Of a DNA stretch of 64,000 bases, positions 33,208 to 44,277 are shown piece after piece. The DNA comes from Cladopsammia gracilis (Eukaryota > Cnidaria > Anthozoa > Scleractinia > Dendrophylliidae), in contig JAJGOT010000308.1 of NCBI GenBank assembly GCA_022457155.1, positions 541,001-605,000 on the forward strand, read 5' to 3'. Position numbers and translations under genes: made by a program. Position 1 is the first letter of the stretch. Each line of letters opens with the position of its first letter. The notes under the pieces are model-generated. The model was given only the letters and a program-made list of their open reading frames with translations. It was not told where the DNA came from and did no database searches.

Positions 33208-33278
33208 GGCTTGATAGCTCTGTGGATAGAGCATTGCACCGGTATCACAAGGTGATGGGTTTGAATCCCGTTCAAGCC
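33208..33278 (+). tRNA. tRNA-like cloverleaf (SINE head or tRNA pseudogene)
   Basis: Acceptor GGCTTGA/TCAAGCC pairs fully. D-arm GCTC..GAGC and T-arm ATGGG TTTGAAT CCCGT are present. The anticodon stem TTGCA/CACAA has mismatches around loop CCGGTAT (anticodon position GGT). A T-run that could stop Pol III follows. The mismatched stem argues against a functional tRNA; similar sequences are common repeats in corals. Confidence 0.5.
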
Positions 33279-33894
33279 TGATTTTTTTCTGGTTGCTTTT
33301 TCAACTGCATAAGTTGAGAACACTCTGCGAGGATCACAAATGTCACTGAAGAATAGATTTGTTACATAAAAAGATTACTTGTATGCATTAACTGTGGCTG
33401 ACTGACGTCTCATTTTTAAGTCATGGCTTCCTTTTGTGCACCTGTATGCTCTCACTGAAGTGAGCTCTGCTGGGAAAGAGCTGTTAAGGTGATTCCTCAG
33501 AATTAACGTTGACAAACGATTTTTTACAAATCCTCCAATAAAAAACATACGTCACCATGCTCGCGAACTAAAGTTACCCTATTTATCCATGTAGTACTGC
33601 TGATCATGTGTGTGATTATTTGATCGGTTTACATTGCTTTATGTGATAGCTTGTAGCATAGCTAAAATGGAATGCTTGACCATAAGGAACAATTTGATAT
33701 ATGATTCACAGCAAAGGCACGTAACCTCAAATGGTACTAACTCAAAACACTTCTTGCCTGCATGATCTCAAGGTCACGATTTTAAGGCCACAAATGGTGG
33801 GTATGTACATGTTTTTAGCAATAACTTTTTTTCCTAACGAATTTTTTTAACTCTGTTAACTCAGAGAGGATGCTTTATAGAGTAAAATTAAGCT

Positions 33895-35295
33895 ATCCCA
33901 AACCAACAAGGTCGACAAAGCGTGCGGTCAAGAGCTGATTTCTGCCAGGATTCTTTGGGAGGCCGCGTTGGAACTAGCCCCGGGGCTTGCCTCTTTGTTT
34001 CAACAGTCTTATGACTCTGGTGTTCTACCTTAAATCCACCTGGAAGCAAGCTAATGTTTTAAAAAGGTCTGAGAGCTGACCCAAAGACCTATAGACCAGT
34101 CTCACTAACATCTCTCACATTGAGAATAATGGGGCACATAGTATGCTGCTATATTTCACGCCACCTTTCAGTCAACCACATTATTACTCTGCACCAGTAG
34201 GGCTTCCAGTGCAGTCTCTAATGTGACTCAGAAACAACTTATTACCATTATTCATGAATGGTCTACGATTCTAAACACCCACATGAAGTTTGATGTTCTA
34301 TTCCTCGACTAAGCTAAAGCGTTCAATTCCATTCCTCATGAACGTCTATTGCTAAAGGATCAGCACTACGGAATTTGTGACAAGTCCATCACTTGGCTTT
34401 GCAGCTTTCTAACTGAATGTCGCTAACATGTTGTTGTAAATGGGTCGGTTTCCAAGTGGTCCCCTGTTTTGTCCGGGGTACCCCAGTGCACCATACTCAG
34501 TCACATCCTCTTCTTAATGTTTATAAACGACCTGCCTACAAACATTACATCTGGCACTAAGCTTTTTCCTGACAATTGTCTGCTTTATCGCTCAATTAAC
34601 TGTGTTAATGACCACTTCACTCGCCAGTGTGACCTTGCTTATCTTGAGATGCGGGCGTCAAAATGGCAAATGGAATTTGCCCCTTACAAAGTGTTTCATC
34701 ATGTGTCACACTGAAGAAATTTCCTTTTAGGTTCAGATACTCTCTGCAATGTTTTTGTTGGATGGGGTTGGCTATTTCAATTAACGTTGTCGGATGAAAG
34801 CTCAAAGCTACAAGCCAAGATAGTGGCGCAAAAGAAACGTTTTTCCCGCTCGTCGCATCGCTCATTTACGCCATTTCTTTTTATTTAGCCGCTCCCAACT
34901 ATCTGCATGCCTGGAACAGGTGCTCGGTTTACTCGTTCAGTCTTGACTTGTAGGCTTTGAGCTTTGAGCTTTCACCCGACAATGTTAATTGAAATAGCTG
35001 TATATATGAGCTGGCAAAGGCAATGTGAAGAGGTTAAAAAGAAAGCCATGAGAGTTCTGGGGTTCTTCAAAGGAACCTATCATGTGATCGATCTGTTAAG
35101 GAGCAGTTTTACTTATCCTTGGTACGGCCAATTGACAAATAATTATGGTCCCCACATACAAGGAAAGTATCAAGTCCATCCAATGGCGAGCAGCATGCTT
35201 TGTCTTCAACAAGTACAGCCATCACAACAGTGTATCATGATCATCAGTGCTTAGTGATCTACATTGGTCTTCACGGCATGCTTGGCGCAGATCCA
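33895..35295 (+). pseudogene. Decayed CR1/L2/Jockey-type LINE RT, interrupted by a hairpin insert
   Basis: Plus-strand RT motifs across several frames are: VDKACGQELISARIL and ALELAPGLASLFQQSYDSGV (about 33905-34030), AKAFNSIPHERLLLK (about 34315), VLSGVPQCTILSHILFLMFI (34475), INDLPTNITSG and LFPDNCLLYRSI (catalytic FADD position now FPDN). After the insert at 34772-34998 the C-terminal part resumes (KKKAMRVLGFFKGTYH, then RAACFVFNKYSHHNSVS near 35190). Many stops and frameshifts; inactive. Confidence 0.75.
34772..34998. mobile_element. MITE-like insert with inverted ends inside the LINE relic
   Basis: CTATTTCAATTAACGTTGTC at 34772 is inverted at 34998 (GACAATGTTAATTGAAATAG), each followed inwards by GAAAGCTCAAAGC or its complement. 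About 45-bp arms surround about 137 bp. Confidence 0.75.
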
Positions 35296-35703
35296 CGAAA
35301 AATCCGCTAGCCCGACTCCCGGGGCTAGCAAAAGTTTTCGTTGGGCTAGTGAAAAAAGTACTATTCTAGCCCAGTGGGCTATCAAGCCAAATTCTTGAAT
35401 TCACTGAAAATTAGAAAAGATGCTTCTTATGCAATTAATTACATGTATAAAGTCAAGCTAAAGACTATATATTATCACTTATGCCACAAAGAAGTAAAAA
35501 AGCGTGTTTCAAAAGACAGTCAGTAAGCGTTTTTAAAAAACAATTCGCAAGGCATTCTATGTGGATGTCAGAAGTCTGGTAACCACTTTGGTCAACTTGG
35601 ACATGCACAAGTGCAGCTTGGACGCGGGTCACGCGTGAATGAATGGAGTATATTTCGCTTTGTTTTTTTTTCAATGAGCCTTTTAAGCTTTGGTTTCATG
35701 CAG

Positions 35704-35990
35704 GGAAAGAAAGGAGATGGTGGTACTGAAGATCAGCAAAAACGGAGTACCGTTGAACCAGCTCCAGATGAAATTCAGACCAAACACAAGAAGTATGATA
35801 CGCAGCGAAAATGTAGTTTCTTCCACAGTGGAAAACAAAATAGCCATGGGTGGAATATGATGAGTCAAAGGATGTAATATTCTGCCAAACTGGCCGGAAG
35901 TATCCATCCTTAGCTGACAAATCCAGCCCTTTTTTAGTGGTACATCAAATTTTCGTGTTGATCCATCGAAGAGTCATCACATAACAAATA
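35704..35990 (+). pseudogene. TTF/BED-type zinc-finger exon relic (KIAA1586-like)
   Basis: After an acceptor-like TTTCATGCAG the exon opens KKGDGGTEDQQKRSTVEPAP. A frameshift leads to WVEYDESKDVIFCQTGRKYP and SLADKSSPF, the TTF-type zinc-finger layout found in KIAA1586-like/hAT-derived proteins. The second Cys of the CxxC is Gly, so metal binding is lost. GCTAGCCC-rich repeats flank it at 35309-35400 and 35995-36055. Confidence 0.45.
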
Positions 35991-36139
35991 TACATTGGGC
36001 TAGAGCTCTCAGGCTCTGGGCTAGTAGAGTAGTAATACCAGCTAGCCCATGGCAAGAAAGACTTCAGAAGAATTTTCGAGCCCTGATAAAGGGCTGGTTC
36101 AGATGATTCCTTAGTATTGCATTGTACATTACTACTAGT

Positions 36140-36318
36140 AGTATATAAAGTAGCAGTTCTGTGCCACCTGGTCTTAGCAGTCTTATTTTGACCAATTAAG
36201 CCTTTCTAAGCTATGTGCTCAGCTCACGTGCTTCACTGAGCACATAGCTTATACAGGCTTAAATTGTCAAAATCAGACTGCTAAGACCAACTGGCCCAGA
36301 ACGGCTACTTTATATACT
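36140..36318. repeat. Large hairpin (83-bp arms, about 13-bp loop)
   Basis: AGTATATAAAGTAGCAGTTC at the left is matched by the complement ending CTACTTTATATACT. Arms pair with few mismatches through CTAAGCTATGTGCTCA/TGAGCACATAGCTTA. Either a MITE or a sequence able to give a long hairpin transcript. Confidence 0.9.
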
Positions 36319-36643
36319 ACAGGCAAGCGGCTATTTAACAAGTGGTGTGCAGGTGGTGCGCAAACCCATGCAAGCAGCTTTCTAATCTCTATGCGCACAT
36401 TCTCGGCGATGAGAAGATGCACCCGGGGGCAGCGGACTATCCTATTGAACTAGTTTGCAGCAAAATGTATACCAAAGATTGTAATCAGGATGGGCTATAA
36501 AAATTGTGCTTGGCTCAAAGTAGGAAACATTACCCTGCAGTAAGAGATGTTGCGGTGAGCATTGTAAAATCCACTTTGCAATGATTAGGTAGGGGAGATG
36601 CATCCCCGTTCCCTGCAGGTCATGTGAAAAGGGGGTTCAAAGC

Positions 36644-36763
36644 AAGATACAGTTCTGCAGTGCTTGTGGCCAAGAAAAAATAAGAAAGAGGCACACAGTT
36701 CTGGAGAAACAGGCAAAACAGGAGCATTTGTTGGTGTTGGCTGAGCTTCTTCAAAATAATTAG
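36644..36763 (+). pseudogene. Small Cys/Lys-rich coding-like fragment
   Basis: Reads KIQFCSACGQEKIRKRHTVL to a TAG at 36761. It has a single CxxC and a basic helix, about 39 codons, no ATG in frame nearby. It lies 29 bp upstream of the 36792 frame and may belong to the same virus-like element. Confidence 0.3.
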
Positions 36764-36791
36764 ACAATGGGGATGCAAATGAATACTTTAT

Positions 36792-37313
36792 ATGGCCGTG
36801 GAATACCTAGTTGGCTTGCATCGGGCAGGGCGAATAGACGATGAAGCATTTAATAATGCGTTGAGGGGCGTGCCTGTGCAAGAGCGTCCAATGCCAGCGC
36901 AGCAGCCAGCAGACCTTGAGTGGTATCTGCAGCAAATCTTTGGTGAACCGGAAGTGCGTCCAGCCCCACAGCAAGAGCCTCAAATGCCTGTGCAGCAAAT
37001 CTTGGGTGAACCAGAAGTGCACCCTCCCCAGCTTGAATTTGAATTTATACAGACTCCCTGGGTTCTGGCCAGCTTTCTGTGGGGCTGGGAGATGAATGTC
37101 CCCGAAGGGCATGCGGATCCAAGAGTTTTCTTAGAGGAGGTGCCTCCCAAGATTCGCCAGAAACTCAAAGAAGATCTCAGAGAAGTCCAAGGGTTAAAGT
37201 TCCAGCTTAATCTTAAGATAAGGCTTTGGAAAGCCAACCCCGATGTTAGAGAGGAGTTAACCGATCCTGTGTTCAGACACAAGCAGAAGAAGCTCTTTCA
37301 GGCAAAAAAATGA
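36792..37313 (+). pseudogene. Fragment of a virus-like (Polinton/adintovirus) multi-domain protein, probably polymerase-linked N-terminal region
   Basis: ATG 36792 opens 173 codons. Features are a Pro/Gln-rich linker with two similar segments (QQIFGEPEVRPAPQQEPQ and QQILGEPEVHPPQ, about residues 49-78), then a helical segment with LKFQLNLKIRLWKANPD and TDPVFRHKQKKLFQ. I associate this helical segment with cnidarian proteins whose downstream part is a B-family DNA polymerase of Polinton-like elements, but no polymerase motif is present. The reading frame is cut where repeat R begins (37304). ATACTTTATATGG just upstream provides a TATA-like signal. Confidence 0.35.
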
Positions 37314-38143
37314 GGGGGTCACCGATTTCGTTTCCGAGATAGGATATCTGAAAGGCGACCCTAATTTTGAAAAATTGGTCTTCCTTACGGGATGAGACCT
37401 CAATGTCTGTTAGTCTAAAAATATTGCAAATAAATCTCTAAAATGCAACTTTCTTTTCTTAAATTGTATGCAAGTAGGTCTGTTCAGCAAATTCATTCAA
37501 CTGCTGACGTTTTTCAAAGTAAATTAAATCTTTAAAGACCTTTAAACAACAGCATTTGCAAACTCTGACAGCCGCAAATTGGCAGGATTCGATTTTGTTT
37601 CCGAGATAGGATATCTGAAAGGCGACCCTAATTTTGAAAAATTGGTCTTCCTTACGGGATGAGACCCCAATTAGTCTAAAAATATTGCAAATAAATCTCT
37701 AAAATGCAACTTTCTTTTCTTAAATTGTATGCGAGTAGGTCTGTTCAGCAAATTCATTCAACTGCTGACGTTTTTCAAAGTAAATTTAATCTTTAAAGAC
37801 CTTTAAACAACAGCATTTGCAAACTCTGACAGCCTCAAATTGGCAGGATTCGATGTCGTGCGGGTAGAAAAATGGAAAAAAATTAAACTTCCTACATTGA
37901 TTTTTTGTTCATTTTTTCACAATCTGCCGAGAAGTGGCAAAGAAAATTATCTATCAAAAAAAATTGGGGGTCACCGACCATTCAAGCGAGTTAAATGTAA
38001 GCAAAGTTAATGCAACAGCTACCAGTCCTTTATGTGCTCAGATTTCTTCTCTTGCGCGCATGCTCGTGCATGACGTAGCATGGCGTTGCGACATGAATTC
38101 CGTGCGCAGTTAGGATGCGCATAAACAATTAGCGCAAACGTCC
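37304..38143 (+). repeat. Dispersed repeat R, copy 2, with internal tandem duplication
   Basis: Matches 15013-15573 but contains two successive copies of its first part (37324-37590 and 37591-37853). Confidence 0.85.
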
Positions 38144-38259
38144 TTGAGAGGTTGAACTGGGTGTCCGTGATTATGAAAATGTGTCAGCATAAGAGGAGGG
38201 TTCCATGGGTGATGCATAAAGTAGTTGAGGTTCTCTTCTGTGAACATGCTGACCTGTTG

Positions 38260-38559
38260 CTAACAAAGAGCCCTCAGCCTTGGCACTGTCTGAATTACAT
38301 GGTTGTTTGAAATCAGAGTGGGAATCCCTTGGGTTTCAGTTCCAAATAGCTGCAGGTACGACCATACCCATTCTTTTTCACTGATTTTAGTAATGTTGGA
38401 ATCAGATCCGGAGACTAAGCCGCCCATGACTGCATTATTGAAGGCATTTGTCATGCATTTCACGTAGACCGCTGGTGGTGGTAATGTGGAGTAGTTTGTA
38501 TTTAGCAAAGGCAGATTTGACTGTAAACAATTAAATTTTGAAGTTTTGCATGGGTGCAC
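38260..38559 (-). pseudogene. Unrecognised minus-strand coding-like segment
   Basis: 99 codons open on the minus strand, with plausible globular composition (NAVMGGLVSGSDSNITKISE, EWVWSYLQLFGTETQGIP). On the plus strand further right, 38945-39090 reads GSYVNTRETLFGTVLAMGSG. Neither is recognised; both may be transposon-derived. Confidence 0.25.
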
Positions 38560-39977
38560 TTAAATAGTTTTCTTACAGCAGACTACATGTGCATGCAGAT
38601 CATAGGGAAAGAAAAACATTGTCTATGCCCATAGGTTGCATGGTGCCATGCCTAAAGCTAAGAGGGCATTGATGGCAAGAGATACAGTATGTCATGTTTT
38701 CTTTTCAGTTGTTTAGGTGTTCAGGGATGGCAGTTGTACCTTGAGGAACACATAGATGGACGTCAGACACGGGCAGCAAATGATTCTGGTTGTTCTGTGC
38801 AGCACTTGTTGGAATTGTGCACCAGGATATCTCTCAGGCTACTGTCGTGCCTGAATGCAACAATGGGAGGGTTCGGATTGAAATAATTCCCTTGTCTTAG
38901 GATCGTTTGACAATTAAGATATTATTAATAGATAATTATTGTCCAGCAAAATGTTTTTAATGGGGGAGTTCAAGGATCATATGTTAATACTAGAGAAACT
39001 CTTTTTGGTACAGTCTTGGCAATGGGCTCTGGAGTGTTTGATGACCATTGGACATTACGCTTTCATGGTCACTGTGCAATAAATTGGTAGGGTAACTAGG
39101 GCTTTCGAACAGTATGCCCACTTTATCGCACTTTGACGGTTGGTCATCATCGTCACAGGAAAGAAGGTCGAGGCAGAGGAACTGGCTGTACCAGATGCTG
39201 GTTTACAGAGCTGAGGGTGAGATGAGGTGTGGTGAAAGTAGTTGTGAGTTTCTTTGTAATGCACAGTTGTTTCAATGTTGGGCCATAACTACAAAGTGTG
39301 ATGTTTGTGAAAGTAAGTTTGGATTGAGAGATGGTGGATGTTGATTTCAGAGCATCATGATGAAGTTTTCTGGAATTCTTGTTTGCATAAATCTGTTTCA
39401 ACGATGTCATTGATGTATTGCTTGTGGAGCTATGAAATTAAGCTGGTGTATTGGGACAAAATGGACCATTCAATATAATCCATAAAATGACAAGCATAAT
39501 TCGGGCCCATTTATGTCCCATACTTGGCAACACCAACTTGTTGTGTTCGAAGAACACAATCCTAATTTCCTGTTGATTTCCCTGTGCATTACATGCACTA
39601 AACTTTGAGATTTTTTGGTGTCCAGTCTTCCAAATGGCCACCCCTATTGCTTTTTTTAGGGGCTCATTTCCGCTGGAAGTTCCTTCTAATGCGTCTCCAT
39701 AATCTCCGATAACTGCTAGTTAATATAGTTGCACTGCAAAACATTAAGCATGAGGACTAGCTCAACTAAGCGGGTTAGAGTGGAAGTTGGTAACTCTAAC
39801 ACAGGGCAATACTTAATTTGTTTATTCTACAGTAAAACATAAACTGCACCTAATAATATTGCTTAAAATTATTATTTTAAATATTGTGCAGAAGTAGATA
39901 TTTATAGCATTTAATTTGTGAGCAAGTTTGTCATGTTTTTTAGCATTCATTAAGACTGACTGTTGTTCGACTTGCAG
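38560..39977. other. Intronic stretch with unassigned short frames
   Basis: Frames at 38689-38886 and 39114-39344 have no family support. The stretch ends at the acceptor TTGTTCGACTTGCAG before exon 39978. Confidence 0.4.
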
Positions 39978-40039
39978 ATGATCCATCAGCCACTAATGAA
40001 CCTGAATCGGATGATGAAGATGAGGAAGATGATGATGAT
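39978..40039 (+). CDS. ARMC9: ARMC9-like exon (acidic linker)
   Basis: 62 nt after CTTGCAG. It completes the split codon and encodes DPSATNEPESDDEDEEDDDD, then donor GTGAGA. ARMC9 has an acidic Asp/Glu linker at just this place, after FIIKQLNS. Confidence 0.88.
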
Positions 40040-40390
40040 GTGAGACTATCATGTTCTACATTTATTTAATATTATTTCAATTGCTAAAGGTTTGCTGAAG
40101 AACTTCAGTTAGAAAATAAAAATTATAGTTACATGTAATTATAGTTAAAATTATAGACGTTTGGTCGGACAACTATAATTTTTATTTCAATTGCACAAAA
40201 GTAATGTATATTTTGTGCTGTTTATTAAATTGGTTTATTTAGCTAAAAACAGCTGTAAACTGAAAGGAAAAATGCTAATAGAATTGTCTTACATCATATA
40301 GTGTATTTAAACTATGTGATCAGGTGTTATTTATCAAGTTATAGCTGAATGTGCCCATCTGCTATGAGGAATTGTTTGTTTACTCAGCTC

Positions 40391-40438
40391 TGAATAATAA
40401 TAATAATAATAATAACAATAATAATAATAATAATAAAA
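40391..40438 (+). repeat. (AAT)n microsatellite
   Basis: About 16 units with one AAC interruption. Confidence 0.95.
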
Positions 40439-40530
40439 GCAATACATGTAATTATCAGAATAACCTTCCCAGAATCCTTTGCACCCAATGCTAAATAACT
40501 CATTCAATTTTGAGTCCATGAGGATACTAT

Positions 40531-40664
40531 AGAAAAATTCATTGCCTGACTCGTGAATTCCACGTTAAATTTCACGCGAAAGACCGATATCGCCCGAATC
40601 GCGATATCGGTCTTTCGCGTGAAATTTAAAAGTGGAATTCACGAGTCTGGCAATGAATTTTTCT
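40531..40664. mobile_element. Near-perfect palindromic MITE
   Basis: Arms of about 62 bp meet at GAAAGACCGATATCGCCCGA. Ends are AGAAAAATTCATTGCC and the complement. A weaker relative starts near 49747 (ATTCATTACCTGAC). Confidence 0.92.
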
Positions 40665-41554
40665 TGAATCGCATATGTCAAAGAAAAACAACGTTCCAGC
40701 GAGAAAGCCAACGTCAAGAGCTAGCTAATAGAAATCAAGACTGATTCAAGATCACGAATTTGAATCACGCACGGTGCCGCGGTCAGGAGAAAACCTTGTG
40801 GTAGCGACAAATTTTAGTTTTGTTTATCTGTAAATGACATTTTATGACTGAAATTGATGCTGTTTCTACACTAAAGTACATAATGTGGACTGTGGAGCCG
40901 AACTGCAAACGTTTGTCCTGGAAATTAGGCTTTAACTGACTTAGGAAGTTTGTTATCGCCGATCGGCAAATAAGAATTTCATCACAGCGACAAGTATACA
41001 CCACTTACATGTGCTCCACTAATTGACCATAGCACTTTACAACAATTTATTTTAAAGAGCATTAAATCAAAATAAATATGTTTGACGATAATCGAACTTA
41101 ATAAATAATATTACACTTTATAAAGCTAATATATAGATTTAAACACTTGATGCTAACTTAAATAAATGAGTCTTCAAATTTCTCTTAAACAGTTTAAAAA
41201 AATTTGAATGTCTAATTAATTTCGTGTGGTAGTTTGATCATTCCAAAGTTTTGGAACTGTAATTGAAAATGCTCTATCTGTATATGTTTTCAACGTCAAC
41301 AGTGTAACAGATCTTGTGAACTCAAGCGTAGCGAATGTGATTATGTGCAAGACTTTATTAAACTAACAGCAACATTTTGAAGATGATAGTTAAAGTAACA
41401 ATTCTTGCAGCAGTGTTTTGTATAGACTGTAACATACCGGTATATATCCCATAATTCGGAAGACCATGGAGTAAAGCATTGCAGCAATACAATTAAGAGA
41501 TAATGTGTGCATGAACCAAAAATTTAGAGTGTTTAATCTTTTTCTTGTTTATAG
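40665..41554. other. Intronic stretch, nothing recognised
   Basis: AT-rich, no repeat or gene supported. Confidence 0.5.
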
Positions 41555-41656
41555 GAGGGTGATGCTATTGATGCTGAGCTAGATAAACAGGAGGTTCTTG
41601 AGGCAGCTGAGGGAGAGCTGTGTGGAGATGAGTTACTTATAACTCATTATTCACTG
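41555..41656 (+). CDS. ARMC9: ARMC9-like exon (start of C-terminal part)
   Basis: 102 nt, 34 codons, acceptor CTTGTTTATAG, donor GTACGG. It encodes EGDAIDAELDKQEVLEAAEG then ELCGDELLITHYSL, equivalent to the ARMC9 stretch after the acidic linker that ends in a GEKLL..EYL-type motif. Phase 0 on both sides. Confidence 0.88.
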
Positions 41657-42229
41657 GTACGGTGATGCTTTCATCATAGTAATAAATGCCATTAATTTAA
41701 AAGGAACTCTATAACTTATGATTATTAAGATATAGGAGGACAAGTTTGCATCATAAGCCATAGAGTGGGAGTGAAATTGTGGAGATAGCTGACGTTGCTG
41801 AAGGGGAGGAGAAAAATATAAAAATGTAAAAACCCCATGCTCAAATGAGCCACAATCGAAATAAAACAGGACAAATTCACCCGACACAACTGCTTAAAAA
41901 GGATGGGCAAATGCTCTAGAAGTCAGTGATAGGTCTTAATTAAGGCATGTGTGAAATATAACAACTAAGACATTTTCACGCCTTTTAAATGATTAAATGA
42001 GAACAGTGATAAATTCGCATTTATTTAAAAGGCACTCCATGAATTATGATTATTAAGATCGGAAATCTTTCATGTTCATTGGTAATTGTTAAAATTATTG
42101 ACATCTTACTGGCTAGCTTTGTTCTTGTGACTGTTGCCGACTGTTTGCAAATCACTCTGCTGTAAGATCATTCTTTATCATCATGGGTTGCTTAATGAAT
42201 GGTTAGGGTTTCCGTTTGCAAAATAACAT

Positions 42230-42590
42230 TCAGCCGTTCGAACGACTGCTGCTAGTCCTTCAGAAAAATAAAAAATAAAAATCTCCAGCTGTTTGAACAG
42301 CTATCGAAAGAGCTCAAATCATCATGTACAGTGTATACAAACACACTATGTTTGCTCTAACGGATCATATCCATTCAAACGGGAAAACACGGCTACGGAA
42401 CAGATGAAAAAGGTCGCATAGCCGTTTTAAAAGCAGTTACCCCAAACAGCTGAAAAAACTGATTGAACGGATGAAGTTGAACAGGTGAATGGCAGAAGAA
42501 AAAATTTGAACAGCTCCAACTGAACGGCTGAACGGCAAAAAAATATTCCGAACAGCTTGTGCTGAATGGCTGAACGACAGTCAGACTGGC
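42230..42590. repeat. Degenerate repeats of GAACGGCTGAACGG type
   Basis: Words such as CAGCCGTTCGAACG, GAACAGCT and GAACGGCTGAACGGC recur in both orientations. A related shorter block is at 45225-45345. Confidence 0.6.
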
Positions 42591-43013
42591 AGTCAGTATT
42601 GGGGAATATGTAGACTACGCCAGCAGTCTGCGAGAAGACGAAATAATAGTCATGATCGTTTTACCTTTTTTGAGGCTTTGACTTTGGCTTTGACTTCAAT
42701 GCCAGGTAACAATAAACTATTTTATGTAAAAGACTGCAAAACGGTCATTTTTTTCACTGCTCATTCGCGAAATGTAAATAAGCGGCCCCGTATCCCAAGT
42801 GCAGTAGTCGTGCATAATTCATGTGTAAACTTCTTTCTGTACTCCATGTTTACTTATTGTCAAAATAAATCTTAAATGAACCTAAAACTAATTATTGAAA
42901 TTAAAGACAGTAGGGAAAGTAGTTTGATAGCAGAAAAACAAATTTAGCCCTTTGAAGTTTGTTACAGTAGTTGGTAAAAAGTTCACCAAATTTCCATATG
43001 TCAAAACGGAAAT

Positions 43014-44277
43014 TGGAAACCTATGAGGGGTGATCTCTGCCAAAATTATGTTTCAAATTGTGTTTTGCAGAACCTCCAATTTTGTTACAAGCCATCAAAT
43101 TCTTTTCCAAAGAGATTGGAACGGAAATTGAGACACCACAATAGAAATTGAAGCAACAGAACAGAATTTAAGACATCAAAACTGAAATCAAGACTCCAGA
43201 AATTAAAGCTACAGAACAGAATTTAAGACATTAGAAGTGAAATAAAGACAAACAGAAATTGAAGCAACAGAACAGAAATAAAGGAAACAATTAACAACCG
43301 ATCCAATTTCTATTCTGTTGCGTCAATTTCTATTCTGATAGGGGTGTGGCTCAATGGGGAACCAAGCAGAACCTGAGTAAGAACTAGTTCTACACTTGTA
43401 CATTATAATTTGTGAAGATTCATTCGATTCCAAGATGGCCGCTGATGAGTATGTATTTCGGAGTAGTATTCTAGATGTTGTGGGTAAATTTATGGAATTT
43501 ATTCTTAGAAGCCTTAAGGCTTTCCCTTTGATAAAGGCTTTCATGACGCCTGGTGGGTGACACGATAGAAATTCACATATTGAAAGGTTTCTGTAGGTTT
43601 TCAATTAGTTCGCACATCAAGGATAGACTCCCTGTGGAATATTTCACCTTTGTACACTTTTGTGACAACATCGAGCAGCCAGTCCAGGCTAAACAAAGCC
43701 CTATTCAGTTACAGAAGCCTGCGGATCTCTCAATACTTCTCCCACAACATCTAGAATACTTCTCCGAAATACATTCTCATCAGTGGCCATCTTGGAATCA
43801 AATGAATCTTTTTCTTAATTAAACGTATTTATTGGCGAAGTTTGCCCTAAGAGTTACAATGCTCATCGAGAGGGCTCACTTTGAAAAATAAAAATAGAAG
43901 TTATTTACAAATAGCAATAAATTAGATTAGGTCACAGAAACTAGCCACACCCCATCAGAATAGAAATTGAAACAACAACTGAAATTGGATCGGTTAACTG
44001 TTGCATAATTTCTGTTCTGTTGCTTCAATTTCTGTTTTAATATCTTTATTTCACTTCCCACGTCTTAAATTCTGTTCTGTTGCTTCAATTTCTGACATCT
44101 TGATTTCAGTTTTGATATCTTAAATTCTGTTCTTTTGCTTCAATTTCTATTGTGTTGTCTCAATTTCCGTTCCATTCTCTTTAGAAAAGAATTTGATGGC
44201 TTGTAACAAAATTGGAGGTTCTGCGTAACACGATTTGAAACATAATTTTTGCGGAGATCACCCCTCGTAGAAACCAA
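43014..44277. mobile_element. Large foldback element with minisatellite arms
   Basis: The left arm 43014-43484 is inverted at 43741-44277, leaving a loop of about 256 bp. Arms are rich in GAAATTGAAGCAACAGAACA-type units. The outer ends carry TGATCTCTGCCAAAATTATG / complement. The inner arm includes GATTCCAAGATGGCCGCTGA and its near-complement at about 43785. Confidence 0.8.
43323..43604 (-). pseudogene. Retroelement fragment, Penelope-like RT tail
   Basis: A minus-strand frame contains CHPPGVMKAFIKGKALRLLR, a motif I associate with the C-terminal region of Penelope-like reverse transcriptases (CHPPGxKKGFIKGEALRLLR). It is confined to a short part of the loop and arm. The rest is not recognisable. 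Confidence 0.5.

Larger units (their letters stand above)
5654..41656 (+). other. ARMC9: ARMC9-like gene locus (five recognised internal exons)
   Basis: Five exons in order, all on the plus strand, reproduce a contiguous stretch of the ARMC9 protein. They cover the end of the armadillo region, the acidic linker and the start of the C-terminal part. Intron phases agree at every junction: 0 after 5730, 0 after 30236, 1 after 32508, 0 after 40039. Introns are about 24.4, 2.2, 7.5 and 1.5 kb. ARMC9 is a LisH/armadillo protein of the ciliary base (mutated in human Joubert syndrome). Upstream exons including the LisH domain are not seen and lie outside the window or within unrecognised sequence. 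The exons are undamaged, unlike the transposon genes in the introns. Confidence 0.85.

Noticed and set aside
33208..33278. Functional tRNA gene
   Set aside because: Anticodon stem has mismatches and the sequence resembles a dispersed SINE head, so it is kept only as tRNA-like.
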